A stretch of DNA of 64,000 nucleotides from Polaribacter ponticola (GCF_026191475.2 NZ_JAOSLC020000003.1:682001-746000), one strand, 5' to 3'. Positions 18,045 through 28,760 are shown, counted from the stretch's first letter. Program-made: numbers and translations. The notes: generated by a model not told the origin, from the letters alone.

Positions 18045-18196
18045 ACAAAAAACATACAGATTTAAAAAAACCTTTATTTAACAGGAAAAAACGAATGATA
18101 ACAATAATTTTATTACTATTTTTCCTTTAAAAGAAAAAACAATTTATATCTAATGTTTTATATTTGTATGGGTAATGTATAGGTAATTTAAACACC
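18045..18196 (-). promoter_or_regulatory. Putative glucan-responsive control region of the module-only gene
   Basis: ACAAAAAACATACA lies at 18045-18058, 73 bases before the start codon, and TTGTATGGGT at 18164-18173. Both strings recur upstream of susC, the first at nearly the same distance (72 bases). Here the second element is doubled as an 11-base direct repeat, TGTATGGGTAA then TGTATAGGTAA (18165-18186), which is one helical turn per unit, followed by AAACACC. Confidence 0.6.
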
Positions 18197-18223
18197 TGAT
18201 TTCTAAAAATTTATTAAAAATAA

Positions 18224-18255
18224 AAAAAGGGCTTCTTAAAACAGAAACCCTTTTT
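18224..18255 (-). terminator. Terminator at the end of the glycosidase operon
   Basis: AAAAAGGG (18224-18231) pairs with CCCTTTTT (18248-18255), extended by a weak inner CTTC/GAAA-like pairing. It sits 16 bases past the stop of the cytosolic GH17 gene. Confidence 0.7.
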
Positions 18256-18270
18256 GAATATTAATATTTT

Positions 18271-19185
18271 TTAATACTTTAATTTTTCGTATTTATCCCA
18301 TAAACCCCAATAAGCTCCAACATCTCCCTCTGCCCCAACTTTCCAAGATTCATCAAAAGAAGAAAAATAAAACATCTCTACATCATCTACCTCAGACCAC
18401 ACTTGTGAGTTTACAAAATATTTCATAGCGTTTGCAACTCCAGAATGTGCACCTCCTAAACTACTACCTTCACTTGGCCAACCAGTTTCTGTAATGATTA
18501 CTTTTTTACCATTAGCGGCATCTTTTGCTTGGTTGTACATCTGCTGCATGTGATTTAAAGAATATTCTATACTACAACCTTCCCAATAGGGATAACAATT
18601 TGCCAAAATAACATCGCAAACTTCCGTAATTGCTGGTCTTTTAGAAAACTCATAATACGCATCTACATAACCAACTTCTATATTTGGAATTGCTTTTTTA
18701 ACTCTATTTATATATGCCAATAATTCTTCTTCTGTTAACTCTTTACGATATAAAACTTCATTCCCAACTGCTGCAATATCTACATAGCCTTCTTTAGCAA
18801 GTTGAATTAATCCTTCTATTTCAATTTCGTTTTTTTCTAAATCATCACCTAACCAAGCTCCAACCAATGTTTTAATCCCTTGTTTTTTAGCAATTTTAGG
18901 AATATTTTCATTGCCCTCAATACAAGAAAAAGAACGAATCCATTTTGTATAAGGTTTTAAAATTTTTATTCTTCTTTCTACTTGTTCTTCTGTAATAGTA
19001 TCTCCTGGTTCTTGTCCATCTTCATATATACTAAAACAAATACCATGCATTCCACTATCTAAAGTTTCTCTCCACAGTTTTTTTAAATCTTCTTCTTTAT
19101 ACTGATTAAATTCAACTCCTATATTTTCTTTATATAAAGACTTTGCTTTACTAACTGAAAGATGTTGTTCTTTTCTATAAGACAT
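18271..19185 (-). CDS. GH17 family beta-1,3-glucanase/glucosyltransferase, probably cytosolic
   Basis: A TIM-barrel protein of 304 residues with the GH17 acid/base in AAVGNEVLYR (Glu143) and nucleophile in VIITETGWPSEG (Glu233). There is no signal peptide or lipobox at the N-terminus (MSYRKEQHLSV), unlike the second GH17 at 22151, so it should act in the cytoplasm on imported oligosaccharides. It is the last gene of the run 28732-18271, 3 bases after the transporter, and a terminator follows. Hydrolysis of beta-1,3 links is the family's usual activity; transglycosylation is also possible. Confidence 0.88.
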   Translation of the reverse strand: MSYRKEQHLSVSKAKSLYKENIGVEFNQYKEEDLKKLWRETLDSGMHGICFSIYEDGQEPGDTITEEQVERRIKILKPYTKWIRSFSCIEGNENIPKIAKKQGIKTLVGAWLGDDLEKNEIEIEGLIQLAKEGYVDIAAVGNEVLYRKELTEEELLAYINRVKKAIPNIEVGYVDAYYEFSKRPAITEVCDVILANCYPYWEGCSIEYSLNHMQQMYNQAKDAANGKKVIITETGWPSEGSSLGGAHSGVANAMKYFVNSQVWSEVDDVEMFYFSSFDESWKVGAEGDVGAYWGLWDKYEKLKY

Positions 19186-19188
19186 TTT

Positions 19189-20616
19189 CTATTTAATATT
19201 TTGTTTTCTTTCTTGTAATTGTAACCTTATTTCATTTGCTCGTTTTTCATCAATATCATAATCCCACATAATATACATTGCTAAAACAGTACCTAGAACT
19301 GGGAAAAAACAAAAGAAAGTATGTAAACCATCTACTGCAACTTGCTGATCTACTGTTGCAAGATCTGGGTTAAAACCTACAATAGCAATTATAACACCAC
19401 TTAAAGCACCTGCAATAGCAAAACCTACTTTAACCATCCACCAATAAATAGCACCAAATATTCCTTCTCTCCTTTTTCCTGTATTTAGTTCGTCAATATC
19501 AATTATATCTGCTGTCATAGACATCATAATTGTAAATAAACTTCCAATACCAAAAGAGAAGAATGGTAACGCAATTATATACATCCAAGGTTTACCAGGT
19601 ACAAATAAAAACCACAACATTAAGTAACCAATAATAGATATTCCTTGTGCTACTAAAAAAGCTGTTTTTTTGCCCCAAATCTTAGACATATAGGTAATAA
19701 TTGGTATTACTAAAAATGTTGTACCTAATGCTCCTAAACAACCAAATAAAGAAACCCAAATACCACTTTCTGCTGCATCTCCATTAAATAATTTGTAGAC
19801 AATTACAAAAAATGTTAAAGCTGCAACTGTATTAAAAGCATTGTAAATTAAAAATGTAGCTCCACATAATTTTCTAAATACTTTTATTCTAAAGGCTTCT
19901 TTAAAACTAGTAAATATCTTTGTTAAACTACCTCCAATATTTGCTGTATTTAAAGGCTCGTAATCTTTATCTAAGGTAGATTCACTTTTAATAAAAATAG
20001 CAGGAACTATAGCACAAATTGCACAGGGTATAGCTACCCAAATAGATAATTCTCTTACTGCTATTTCTGCTGATGGAAACCATTCTGGATCATACATAAT
20101 AATCCAAAACCATGGTGCAATAACCCAAGCCCATTGACCAATCCATTGTGCAATAGCCATAATACTTGTACGTTCATGAAAATCATCACTCATTTCATAA
20201 CCCATAGCTACATATGGAACACTAAAAAAAGTTAATCCTAAATAGAAGATAATAGACCATAAGAAAAAATACCAAAAGTTAAATTGTAAAGAATTTTCTT
20301 TAAAAAGTTGCCACATAAAAATGTAAGCAATTCCCATTATAATTCCGCCAATTACAACATATTGTCTACGTCTTCCCCATTTAGATTTCGTATTATCAGA
20401 AATAAAACCCATTATTGGATCTGTAATAGAATCAAAAATTCTTGGAAAAAAATAGATTAAAGACCACATCCAACCTGGAAAGCCTAAATCTTGAACCAAA
20501 ACAACCATAAATATCCCTAAAATAGCAGGAAACATCTGATTCGCAAACATGCCTATACCAAAGGCAATTTTTTGTCCCATTGGTACTTTTGCTTTTATTG
20601 TTATATTTTTTGACAT
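19189..20616 (-). CDS. MFS sugar:cation symporter (GPH type)
   Basis: About twelve membrane helices and the GPH (glycoside-pentoside-hexuronide) layout: FGIGMFANQMF at the start, RIFDSITDPIMGFISDNTKSKWGRRR (quoted in part; residues about 60-86) with the conserved Asp and RRR loop, and ADIIDIDELNTGKRREG in the second half. It should import glucose or laminari-oligosaccharides across the inner membrane. Its place between GH30 and the cytosolic GH17 supports that role. Confidence 0.88.
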   Translation of the reverse strand: MSKNITIKAKVPMGQKIAFGIGMFANQMFPAILGIFMVVLVQDLGFPGWMWSLIYFFPRIFDSITDPIMGFISDNTKSKWGRRRQYVVIGGIIMGIAYIFMWQLFKENSLQFNFWYFFLWSIIFYLGLTFFSVPYVAMGYEMSDDFHERTSIMAIAQWIGQWAWVIAPWFWIIMYDPEWFPSAEIAVRELSIWVAIPCAICAIVPAIFIKSESTLDKDYEPLNTANIGGSLTKIFTSFKEAFRIKVFRKLCGATFLIYNAFNTVAALTFFVIVYKLFNGDAAESGIWVSLFGCLGALGTTFLVIPIITYMSKIWGKKTAFLVAQGISIIGYLMLWFLFVPGKPWMYIIALPFFSFGIGSLFTIMMSMTADIIDIDELNTGKRREGIFGAIYWWMVKVGFAIAGALSGVIIAIVGFNPDLATVDQQVAVDGLHTFFCFFPVLGTVLAMYIMWDYDIDEKRANEIRLQLQERKQNIK

Positions 20617-20648
20617 ACTTTGTTTTGTTTTAGTTTGGTTAGCAATTT

Positions 20649-22145
20649 TTAATTTGGAACAACAATTGTTTGAATTGCTTGCCCTTGAATTGAGATTGCT
20701 ATATTCTTTTCATTTAAGACCAAGTTTAACGTTTTAGCTTTTGTTCCTTCATTAAATGCAACAATTGCAATTGTACCATCAGGATTTTGAGCTGCTGTTA
20801 CCATTAACTCGTTATCTGAATTTTCTAAACCAATAACTTTAGCTTCCGGTCTAATAAATTTGCTAAAATGTGAAAGTGTGTAATAAAGAGGTGTTAAATA
20901 AACTTCATCTTTAGCTGGATCTACAATTACTGGAGCAACACACCAATTCTCGAACCAATTTGGACCTCCTTTGGTATCTAAAACCATATTCCAATCAATC
21001 CAACCATCAACATAATTATTTAAACAACCAATAATATCTCTTGCGTATCTGTTTACTGGAGCATATTTAGGATGCAAATGTTTGTCTTTTTCAGGAGCCC
21101 AATCCCAACCCCAATCTGTTGCTTCTTTTCTCCAATACCAAGCATCATCTTGCCATTTTGGAATTTCTGAATCTACACAGGCTTCTGACTGAATTAAGTA
21201 TTTGTTAGGTGCTTTGTTGTGAGCATATTGTAATTCTTTTGGAAAAACCTCATAAGTACTTGCATACCAATGAATGGCTGTTCCATCAAAATACTTAGAA
21301 GTTGCTTCGTTTTTAAATTGAGAATCTACCCATTCGTTTAAGTGTTCTCTGTTTTGATCGTAACCTAAAATTTTAGCTTTATGACCATCTGCTTCTAGTT
21401 TGGGGCCTAAATGATTTTGCACAAAATTGGTCATTTCATCAGGAGAATAATGCATACTTTCCCAATTATTACCATTTCCTAGAGGTTCATTTTCTACAGT
21501 AAAACCCCAAATATCTATTCCTTCTGCTTTGTAAGCATCAATATATTTAGAGAAAAATAACGCCCAAGTATCATAATATTCTGGCAATAATTTACCTCCA
21601 ACCCATTTTTTGTTATCCTTCATCCAAGGTGAAGCTGTCCAAGGAGATGATAAGATTTTAAAACCGTCTTTAGATACTTTCATAGCATCTTTTATCATTG
21701 GTATAATATCATCTTTATCTTCTTCTATCGTAAAATGTTTTAACTCTTTATCTCCTTCAACTGGCGCATAAGAATACTGACTGATAGAAAAATCACATGA
21801 ATTCATATGTGTTCTTGTTAAAGAATATTTTGCTCCAGTTTCTCCAAAATAAGCTTCAATAATAAAATCTCTTTTTTCTTTGCTTAACTGGTTCAATAAA
21901 GAAGCAGAAGATTCTGTAAAAGAACCTCCAAAACCTGTTATAGTTTGTCTTTTTTGTGCTGGCAATAATTTTACTTGTATTAAATTTTCATCGTTTTTAT
22001 CTGAAGAAAAGTTTTCTAATTTTGTTAAACTATTTCCACTTGCTGAAGTTTCATACACTTCTACAATTAATTTATCTTGTTTTGTTTGACAACTTAAAAT
22101 CATAAAGGATAGCAAAAAGTACAGTAAGTAGTTTATTTTTTTCAT
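20649..22145 (-). CDS. GH30 lipoprotein, likely endo-beta-1,6-glucanase
   Basis: Lipobox Cys19 (FMILSCQTK) indicates membrane anchoring. The GH30 barrel shows ITGFGGSFTESSA near residue 70, LSSPWTASPWMK, the acid/base Glu220 (or Glu218) in GFTVENEP, and nucleophile Glu321 in YLIQSEAC. A small beta-domain closes the protein (VTAAQNPDGTIAIVAFNEG). In laminarin loci GH30 enzymes usually remove or cut beta-1,6 side branches. The same fold also includes beta-glucosylceramidases. It lies within the glycosidase operon. Confidence 0.9.
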   Translation of the reverse strand: MKKINYLLYFLLSFMILSCQTKQDKLIVEVYETSASGNSLTKLENFSSDKNDENLIQVKLLPAQKRQTITGFGGSFTESSASLLNQLSKEKRDFIIEAYFGETGAKYSLTRTHMNSCDFSISQYSYAPVEGDKELKHFTIEEDKDDIIPMIKDAMKVSKDGFKILSSPWTASPWMKDNKKWVGGKLLPEYYDTWALFFSKYIDAYKAEGIDIWGFTVENEPLGNGNNWESMHYSPDEMTNFVQNHLGPKLEADGHKAKILGYDQNREHLNEWVDSQFKNEATSKYFDGTAIHWYASTYEVFPKELQYAHNKAPNKYLIQSEACVDSEIPKWQDDAWYWRKEATDWGWDWAPEKDKHLHPKYAPVNRYARDIIGCLNNYVDGWIDWNMVLDTKGGPNWFENWCVAPVIVDPAKDEVYLTPLYYTLSHFSKFIRPEAKVIGLENSDNELMVTAAQNPDGTIAIVAFNEGTKAKTLNLVLNEKNIAISIQGQAIQTIVVPN

Positions 22146-22150
22146 ATTTT

Positions 22151-23439
22151 TTATCTAGGATATTCTGTATTAGGCACTAAAACAGTTTTCATTAATGCTG
22201 TTTTATTTCCGTTAAAAGTTTTGATAATTTTATTTCCACCCTTTTTAAATCTTTAAAAGCACCTTTATCTACTAAATTCCAAAGAGGATATTTAGCTTCA
22301 CCTTTTAAAGTAAATAAACCAAAGTGATTTTCTGAACCTTCAGGATTTTGTGCATCTTTCCACTATTCGTCAAAGGCCTCAAAATAGAAACAAGAAATAC
22401 CCTCTTTTTTAGTCCAATCTCTTAAGTGATTATAATACAACCCTTGTTTATATTCATCTGTTGCTCTAGAACCATTTACTCCATAATGACCACTTGAAAC
22501 TGTTGCCCATCCTGTTTCTCCAATATGAATCGTTTTGTTAGAATCTATACTTTTAACATAATCAGAAACATCTTTATATTGCCTTTTTGCAAAGTCTAAA
22601 GCACGTATCATGGCTTTGTCTATCTTTTCTTTATCAGATAAATGCTGTTCATTATCTGGTACTTTCCAAAATCCAGGGTTATAATGTGAGTTATGGTATG
22701 CATAAGTATGCATAGAAACATAATCTACCGCTTTTATTAAATCTTCTAAATCTTTAACTCTATAACTTGGGTCTCCACCACCCCAAGAAGCAAAATCGTC
22801 TGAACAAGTAATCCATAAATCCTTAGAAAGTTTGCCTTCTTTTTTTAAGTTCTGTAAATAGTTTACATATTTTAAAATTATATTAGGTCTTACAAAATAA
22901 CTAGTTGCCCAACGAATCATAGCTTCATTACCAACTGCAATTACTTTTACTATGTCTGGGTATTTATTAGCCAAAACAACTGCTCTTTCAATTTCCCCTT
23001 CATTTTGGTCGCTTTCAACTTCATGATTTGGTTCTTTATCTGTCCAAGCATTTAAACAATCTATCCAAGCGCCTAACATTACATACATTTTAAAAGTTGC
23101 ATCTTCTTTTTTAAGTTGATGAATAGCTTCTAAAATATTTGCAGCATGTGGTAATTCTGGTTGTACATTATAGGTTCTAATAATTCGAATTCCCATGGCA
23201 TGCATCAACTTTAAATCTTCTTTAAGTTCTGGAATTGTAGGCTGATTATCTTCTCTTGATTTCTCTCTATATCCTCCATAAGAAATTGCTAAATAATCTG
23301 GATTTCCTAAAATTTTGGCTGCTGTCATTTCTTCTTTAATTTCTTCCTTTTTGTTTTCTTTACTAGAACTACATCCAAAACCAATAATAGATACTAATAC
23401 AAGTATTGTTACTTTTAAGTTTGATTTTACCTTTTTCAT
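22151..23439 (-). pseudogene. GH17 lipoprotein broken by TAG and a frameshift
   Basis: Lipobox Cys23 (IIGFGCSSSK), acid/base Glu172 (IAVGNEAMIR) and nucleophile Glu308 (HIGETGWA) are intact. The frame stops at TAG (22363-22365) in EAFDE-stop-WKDAQNPEGSEN, where the reading continues in the same frame with family-like sequence (HFGLFTLKGEAKYPLWNLVD). A second break follows at 22239-22246 (AAAAAGGG on the coding strand), after which another frame gives GGNKIIKTFNGNKTALMKTV to TAA at 22151. As written, the product loses about 70 C-terminal residues including barrel strand 8. The catalytic pair survives, so activity cannot be excluded. Confidence 0.88.
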
Positions 23440-23470
23440 TTTTAAAATGATTGTTCTTATTCTTTTATTT

Positions 23471-25273
23471 TTAATAGGTTAAACCAAATCCGTAAGGAAA
23501 TAATGGTTTTATTGTTTTATCCCAAAAATTAGGGCCATATTTTCCTTTAAAATCTTCTACAGATTTTGGCCAAGAATGAGGTAACTTACCAGAGAAATTA
23601 GAATCGCCAAAAAGCACTTCTGCAACTCCATCTCCTTCAGAACCTAATAACCAAGCTGCTACAAAAGCATCTGATTTTTCTATCTGATTTGTTACCACTA
23701 ATGGTCTACCTGAAACTAAAACAACAACCGTTTTAACTCCTTTTTCTTGATAGATTTTTATATATTTCTGATGAGTTTCTGATAAGGTTAATTTCAGTTG
23801 ATTAGATTCATGACCAACATCTCCCATAAATTCTGCATACGGTGTTTCTCCAACCATAATAATGGCAACATCAGCATCAAAGTGATTTTGAGTTGCTGTA
23901 GAATCATAGACAACTTCTCCTTTTGCTTGCTGTTTTATTCCGTCTAAAATGGTAGTTGCTCCTTTGTAGCTTTCTTTAGTTCCTTGCCAATTAATTGTCC
24001 AACCACCAGATTGTAAACCACTATTATTTGCATGCTCACCAACTACAACAATTTTCTTTGTTTCTTTTGATAAAGGCAAAGTTTTATCCTTATTCTTTAA
24101 TAAAACCAAAGATTCTCTTACCGCTTGTTTTGCTATTTTTCGATGCTCTTTACTACCTACTTTTGTTACTAAACTTGTATCGGGAAAAGGATTTTTAAAC
24201 AAGCCTAATCTATATTTTTGACGTAATATTCTTTTTACTGCATCATCAATTCTAGCAATAGAAACTGTGCTATCTTTAACGCCGTTTTTTAAACCGTTTT
24301 GAAAAAATTCTAAATCTCCATCAACAGCCATAATCATATCTACACCTGCATTTACAATATCATTTCCTCCAAATCTAGAATAGCCTTTCCAATCAGAAAC
24401 TACAATACCATTAAAGTTCATACCAACTTTTAGAGTGTCTGTAATTAATGCTTTATTAGCATGCATAGAAACATTGCCTATTTTATTAAATGAAGCCATT
24501 ACTGCACCAATACCTTCGTTTACAGCAACTCTATAAGGTGCAAGAAGTCTATCATTTATTTCAGCTGCATTTAAAGAAGTATTACCACCTTCTACCCCAA
24601 AATCTGTTGCACCATCACCTATAAAATGTTTAGCGGTTGCCATAACAGTTGTAGGATCTTTTAAATTTCCTTGATGACCTTTAATAGATGCTTTTGTTAG
24701 TTTTGTTGTAAACTCTGTACTTTCTGAAAATGCCTCATAAACTCTACCCCATTTTTCATTAAAAGGAATTGCAACACAAGGAGAAAACACCCAATTAAAA
24801 CCAGTTGCTTGACTTTCTATTGCAGTAATTCTTGCAATATTTTCAACCAATTTTTCGTTTCTAGTAGCGCCTAAACCTATATTATGAGGAAAAATAGTGG
24901 CGCCTTCATAAGTGTTTTGCCCATGAACAGCATCAACAGCAAATAACAAAGGAATACCCAATCTTGTAGAAAGTGCTTTCTTTTGAAGTGCTATAAATTT
25001 GTTTTGCCATTCTAAAGCAGTTTCTCCAGGAAGTGGACCTTGTGTATGAATAATAGAACCTAAAAATTTAGACGTAACAGATTCTTCAGCAGATTTTTCA
25101 AAATGAATAATTTGAGTCATCTGACCAATTTTCTCTTCTAAAGTCATTAACTTTAAAAGAGAATCTATTTTTTGTTCTACAAGTGGCTTGCTACTACTTT
25201 TCATATCATTACAACAGATAATGCATATCAATACTAAACAACAAACCACATATGCAATATCTATTCTTTTCAT
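23471..25273 (-). CDS. GH3 family beta-glucosidase lipoprotein
   Basis: An N-terminal hydrophobic stretch ending in CC (Cys20/Cys21) suggests a lipoprotein. The GH3 domain shows DAVHGQNTYEGATIFPHNIG, ATAKHFIGDG (Lys-His pair) and the nucleophile Asp294 in IVVSDWKGYSR. The second alpha/beta domain starts near residue 385 (ESLVLLKN) and the protein ends at 600 residues without an FnIII domain (LFPYGFGLTY). It should release glucose from short beta-glucans in the periplasm. It starts one base before the GH149-like stop, so the two are translationally coupled. Confidence 0.92.
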   Translation of the reverse strand: MKRIDIAYVVCCLVLICIICCNDMKSSSKPLVEQKIDSLLKLMTLEEKIGQMTQIIHFEKSAEESVTSKFLGSIIHTQGPLPGETALEWQNKFIALQKKALSTRLGIPLLFAVDAVHGQNTYEGATIFPHNIGLGATRNEKLVENIARITAIESQATGFNWVFSPCVAIPFNEKWGRVYEAFSESTEFTTKLTKASIKGHQGNLKDPTTVMATAKHFIGDGATDFGVEGGNTSLNAAEINDRLLAPYRVAVNEGIGAVMASFNKIGNVSMHANKALITDTLKVGMNFNGIVVSDWKGYSRFGGNDIVNAGVDMIMAVDGDLEFFQNGLKNGVKDSTVSIARIDDAVKRILRQKYRLGLFKNPFPDTSLVTKVGSKEHRKIAKQAVRESLVLLKNKDKTLPLSKETKKIVVVGEHANNSGLQSGGWTINWQGTKESYKGATTILDGIKQQAKGEVVYDSTATQNHFDADVAIIMVGETPYAEFMGDVGHESNQLKLTLSETHQKYIKIYQEKGVKTVVVLVSGRPLVVTNQIEKSDAFVAAWLLGSEGDGVAEVLFGDSNFSGKLPHSWPKSVEDFKGKYGPNFWDKTIKPLFPYGFGLTY

Positions 25274-28200
25274 CTATTTACTTAATACAGATACTTTAAT
25301 GTGATTAATTTCGCCTGTTCTATCAAACATTTTTTCGCTAATTTGTTTATCTATAGTTAAACTATCAAAACCTATTTTCTTATCATCATTAAAAATAATT
25401 TCAATAGAATTTACATCTGATAAACTATAAATAATTGGTACTTGACAATACGTAAAACACAATTGGTTTTTACTAATATTTAAATGCTGTTTTTTACTAT
25501 TAACATCTATATAGTTAAATACTTGCGAAGCACTTAAAAACTCAGATTTTTTTAATAAACGAGGATTAAAAACAACTTTACCATCTTTAACAAAAACACC
25601 TAGCTCACCAAATCTACTTAACAAGTCTTCTTTTACTTGACCTGTCATACCTGGTTGTTGTGCTCCTTTTGTTGCTGGTGTATGAGAATATGCATCCGTA
25701 GGAAAAGCACCATATAATTCTGGTGATTTATGCACACCAATTCCTGCATTTATTTCGTAATAATGATCAAATAATAACCCAATTACAGTTTCACTTTCTC
25801 CAGATTTTACTGCTAATAAACAGTTTTCTTGCACAGCCAATAATAACTTAGAAACCATGTGCCAATAAATAGAACCTAAACCTTCATAACCAAAGAAAGT
25901 TCCAGAACGACCTGTAAAAGATTTATGATCAAAAATTTCTTCGAAAATTGCTAAAATTGATTCAGAATCTTCAGTAACTAAATCTTTATAATTAGCAGAT
26001 AAACTTTCTAATGCGTCTTTTACGCTGTTTGCATTATTAAAATTTCCGTTAAAGTGATAATTTCCTAAAACGTCTTTTTCAATAATTTCTTTATTATTGT
26101 CATTTACTAATTGTTGTAATAATTTTGAACTTTCAACTTTATTAGGAGCAATATTATTTTTATCAGTAAATCTTGGTAAATTTTTATTCGGATATAAGAT
26201 ATAACTGTATTGATCTTCTCTAAACAAGGCAGAAGCTTTTAAGCCATCTAACAAAGCTAAAGCCTCTTTTGGCGATAAATAACCAGAACTTAAAGCAGCA
26301 ACTTGCCCTTCTAACATTTCTGATAAATACGAAACAGAAACTTCTTCAGAATTTTCTATCGTCATTAAATTATATGCATGATACATATTATCAGAACGTT
26401 TATTAGCTCTAATACTATGCTCTAAATAATTATTTGTGACTGCAAAAAAGTCTAATAATGTTTCTTTTGTAACTACTGTTTTATTTGTAGAAAATCCGTT
26501 TTCATAAATAAACGCTCTATAATTACTTGCAGGATTTCCTAAACCATCTAAAACTGTTTTTCTAGATTTATCAGAAACTTTACCCTCTAAAATAGATTTG
26601 TTTGTATTTAATGTTTTTAAAATTTCATTAAACAATGAGGCTACTTCATCAGAAATTTGAATTTCATTTACATCAGAATTTTTTACTATACCTTCAAAGA
26701 AATTAATAAATCTTCTTAGGTAATTTAAAGTTACCATAGAAACTCCATTACCAACTAAAGCGTTGTTAGCATCGTTCCATTCTGGTCTTTGTGTATTTAA
26801 CCAAATTCCGCCTTCAGGAATAAAATTAGATACTTTAGCCAACACAGTAACTAACAGTTTTTCTATTAAATTTACTTTATAAGGATTGTTATTTTTATCT
26901 CTTAACAAAGAACCATCTGCACCAACTTTAGCTCTTCTATCTTCGATTTCTATTTGTAATTTATGATCAAAATCGATAGTATCTTTAGAGTTTTTTAAAA
27001 TATCTGAGTACGATTTTATAACATAAGGCACATTTGCATACACAAAAACTTCATCTGTAAACAATTCTGATAATTTTGCTGGATAATGCTTTTCTATAAA
27101 TTCTAAGAATTTTAAAAGGTAAATTATTTGATGATCTCCCCAATAACCAATGTAAGACCAAGGATCGTGTTCTTCTATAACTTCCCAATCGAAACCACCT
27201 TTTGTAACTCTATAAGGATTGTAACCTTCAAAAGTAGTTGCGTTTAAAAATTTATGAATCATGCTCTCAATAAATTGAGGATATGAATGCGCTAACGTTT
27301 CCCAGTTTTGAAAAATATCTCTCCAGTTACCTTCGTAATCTAAAATTTTAGAACCGTCAATTTCACTTTTTGTATTGATAGAAAACTTGTTCCAAGGTCT
27401 ACTTGGATCTCCATGTCTTCTACTAAATTTTAAAGGTAAATATTCTAAACAAAGTCTTTTAAAATCTTTGTTGTCATCGTTTTCTGCTATGTTCTTAATA
27501 AAGTTTAAAGTAAATTTATTTGGCAAATCATGCAATAAACCTTCTTTAACTGCAAACAACTGTTTGTTAGCTTTTGATAAATAAGTTACAAAATCATCTT
27601 TTTCAATCGTGTAATTATCATCAAAAATACCACCTCTCATAATATTAAAAAGGGTATTAGAAAAGTGTCTTGTATTTATTAACGGATCATTTGAAAGTTG
27701 TAATCCGTCTGAAGCTGCTACTAAATTGATTAGGTTTTTTGTACCATCTTCAATATTCTCTTGTAACAATGCTTCTAAATTAGAATCATTTTTTATCAAC
27801 TCAGAAATACGAATTACATCTGAAACTGTTTGATTTACATTTGCAACTTGCAACCATTTTTGTTCTTCGCCAGCAACTAAAGAAATTTCTGCATTTACAA
27901 AATATGCTCCTTTTTCTGCTTTTATATCTACTTCTTGCTCTAATTGAATACCTCTTCTAAAATTATTTAGTTGAGTAGAAGACAATAAATAAGTAGGATT
28001 ATCTAAACCTAAAGACCAAACTAAATTTGCTTTTAAAGCTTCACTTGGTTCTGCTTTATCAACAATTATGGCACTTAAAGCGTAAATTCCTAAACCAGAA
28101 TTTGCCTCTAATTCGCATTTTTTATAAGCATCAACTAAATTACTTCTAATACCTTGTATATCTGAACCAACTCCATAAGGAATAACATCTTGAAAACCGT

Positions 28201-28732
28201 CTAAAATTGAAATATCTAAATTTTCATCAGAATTATTAGATAAAGTCGCTTTTCTAACAAACCCAAACTGATCGCTAGAATTCCATTGATATTTAAAAGT
28301 TACTCCTAAATCTTCATTAATTTCTTCAAAAATAACTTTGTTTCCAAATTCATTTTTATAAACATTTCTAACGATATTATAAATACCTGCTTGTCTTTCA
28401 GAAAATGGTTCCCACAAAAGTGTTTTACCGTTTTTATTTATTCTAAAGATTGATTTACAACCTGTAGTTTCTGCTAGTTCTGTTATTTTATCATCTGTGT
28501 AATAAGGAAAAATAGCGTATTCAGCATTTTTTCTACCAGCAGTTAAACCTCCATTACTAGAAATAAACATCCAATGATTAGAGTCTGATACGATGGTCAT
28601 AAAAAAAGGACGCATTGTATGACTATTAGAAATCTTATAATAAGATTCATTTTCTATTGTAACTATATCTCCAGAAATTTTATTTGAAGAATTTATTTTT
28701 ATGCCTTCTTTATAAGAAACTGTTGTACTCAT
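25274..28732 (-). CDS. GH149-like beta-1,3-glucan phosphorylase
   Basis: A 1152-residue protein without export signal. The N-terminal beta-sandwich contains SSNGGLTAGRKN and FPYYTDDK, like the GH94/GH149/GH161 phosphorylase group. The helical barrel holds NWRDIFQNWE (about 469-478, Asp472) and YIGYWGDHQI (about 527-536, Asp533); one of these Asp residues is the likely general acid, but I cannot decide which. The length fits GH149 better than GH94. Such enzymes split beta-1,3-gluco-oligosaccharides with phosphate, giving glucose-1-phosphate in the cytosol and saving an ATP. GH161 is the alternative family. Confidence 0.82.
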   Translation of the reverse strand: MSTTVSYKEGIKINSSNKISGDIVTIENESYYKISNSHTMRPFFMTIVSDSNHWMFISSNGGLTAGRKNAEYAIFPYYTDDKITELAETTGCKSIFRINKNGKTLLWEPFSERQAGIYNIVRNVYKNEFGNKVIFEEINEDLGVTFKYQWNSSDQFGFVRKATLSNNSDENLDISILDGFQDVIPYGVGSDIQGIRSNLVDAYKKCELEANSGLGIYALSAIIVDKAEPSEALKANLVWSLGLDNPTYLLSSTQLNNFRRGIQLEQEVDIKAEKGAYFVNAEISLVAGEEQKWLQVANVNQTVSDVIRISELIKNDSNLEALLQENIEDGTKNLINLVAASDGLQLSNDPLINTRHFSNTLFNIMRGGIFDDNYTIEKDDFVTYLSKANKQLFAVKEGLLHDLPNKFTLNFIKNIAENDDNKDFKRLCLEYLPLKFSRRHGDPSRPWNKFSINTKSEIDGSKILDYEGNWRDIFQNWETLAHSYPQFIESMIHKFLNATTFEGYNPYRVTKGGFDWEVIEEHDPWSYIGYWGDHQIIYLLKFLEFIEKHYPAKLSELFTDEVFVYANVPYVIKSYSDILKNSKDTIDFDHKLQIEIEDRRAKVGADGSLLRDKNNNPYKVNLIEKLLVTVLAKVSNFIPEGGIWLNTQRPEWNDANNALVGNGVSMVTLNYLRRFINFFEGIVKNSDVNEIQISDEVASLFNEILKTLNTNKSILEGKVSDKSRKTVLDGLGNPASNYRAFIYENGFSTNKTVVTKETLLDFFAVTNNYLEHSIRANKRSDNMYHAYNLMTIENSEEVSVSYLSEMLEGQVAALSSGYLSPKEALALLDGLKASALFREDQYSYILYPNKNLPRFTDKNNIAPNKVESSKLLQQLVNDNNKEIIEKDVLGNYHFNGNFNNANSVKDALESLSANYKDLVTEDSESILAIFEEIFDHKSFTGRSGTFFGYEGLGSIYWHMVSKLLLAVQENCLLAVKSGESETVIGLLFDHYYEINAGIGVHKSPELYGAFPTDAYSHTPATKGAQQPGMTGQVKEDLLSRFGELGVFVKDGKVVFNPRLLKKSEFLSASQVFNYIDVNSKKQHLNISKNQLCFTYCQVPIIYSLSDVNSIEIIFNDDKKIGFDSLTIDKQISEKMFDRTGEINHIKVSVLSK

Positions 28733-28760
28733 TAATTTTTTCTTAATTATATTTTTATTC

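Noticed and set aside
22363-22365. TAG as a recoded sense codon
   Set aside because: TAG ends other genes here normally (for example YqgE at 60081-60083), and no recoding signal is visible.
27375-27584. Plus-strand frame within the phosphorylase gene
   Set aside because: Antisense shadow, hydrophobic composition comes from the complementary codons.
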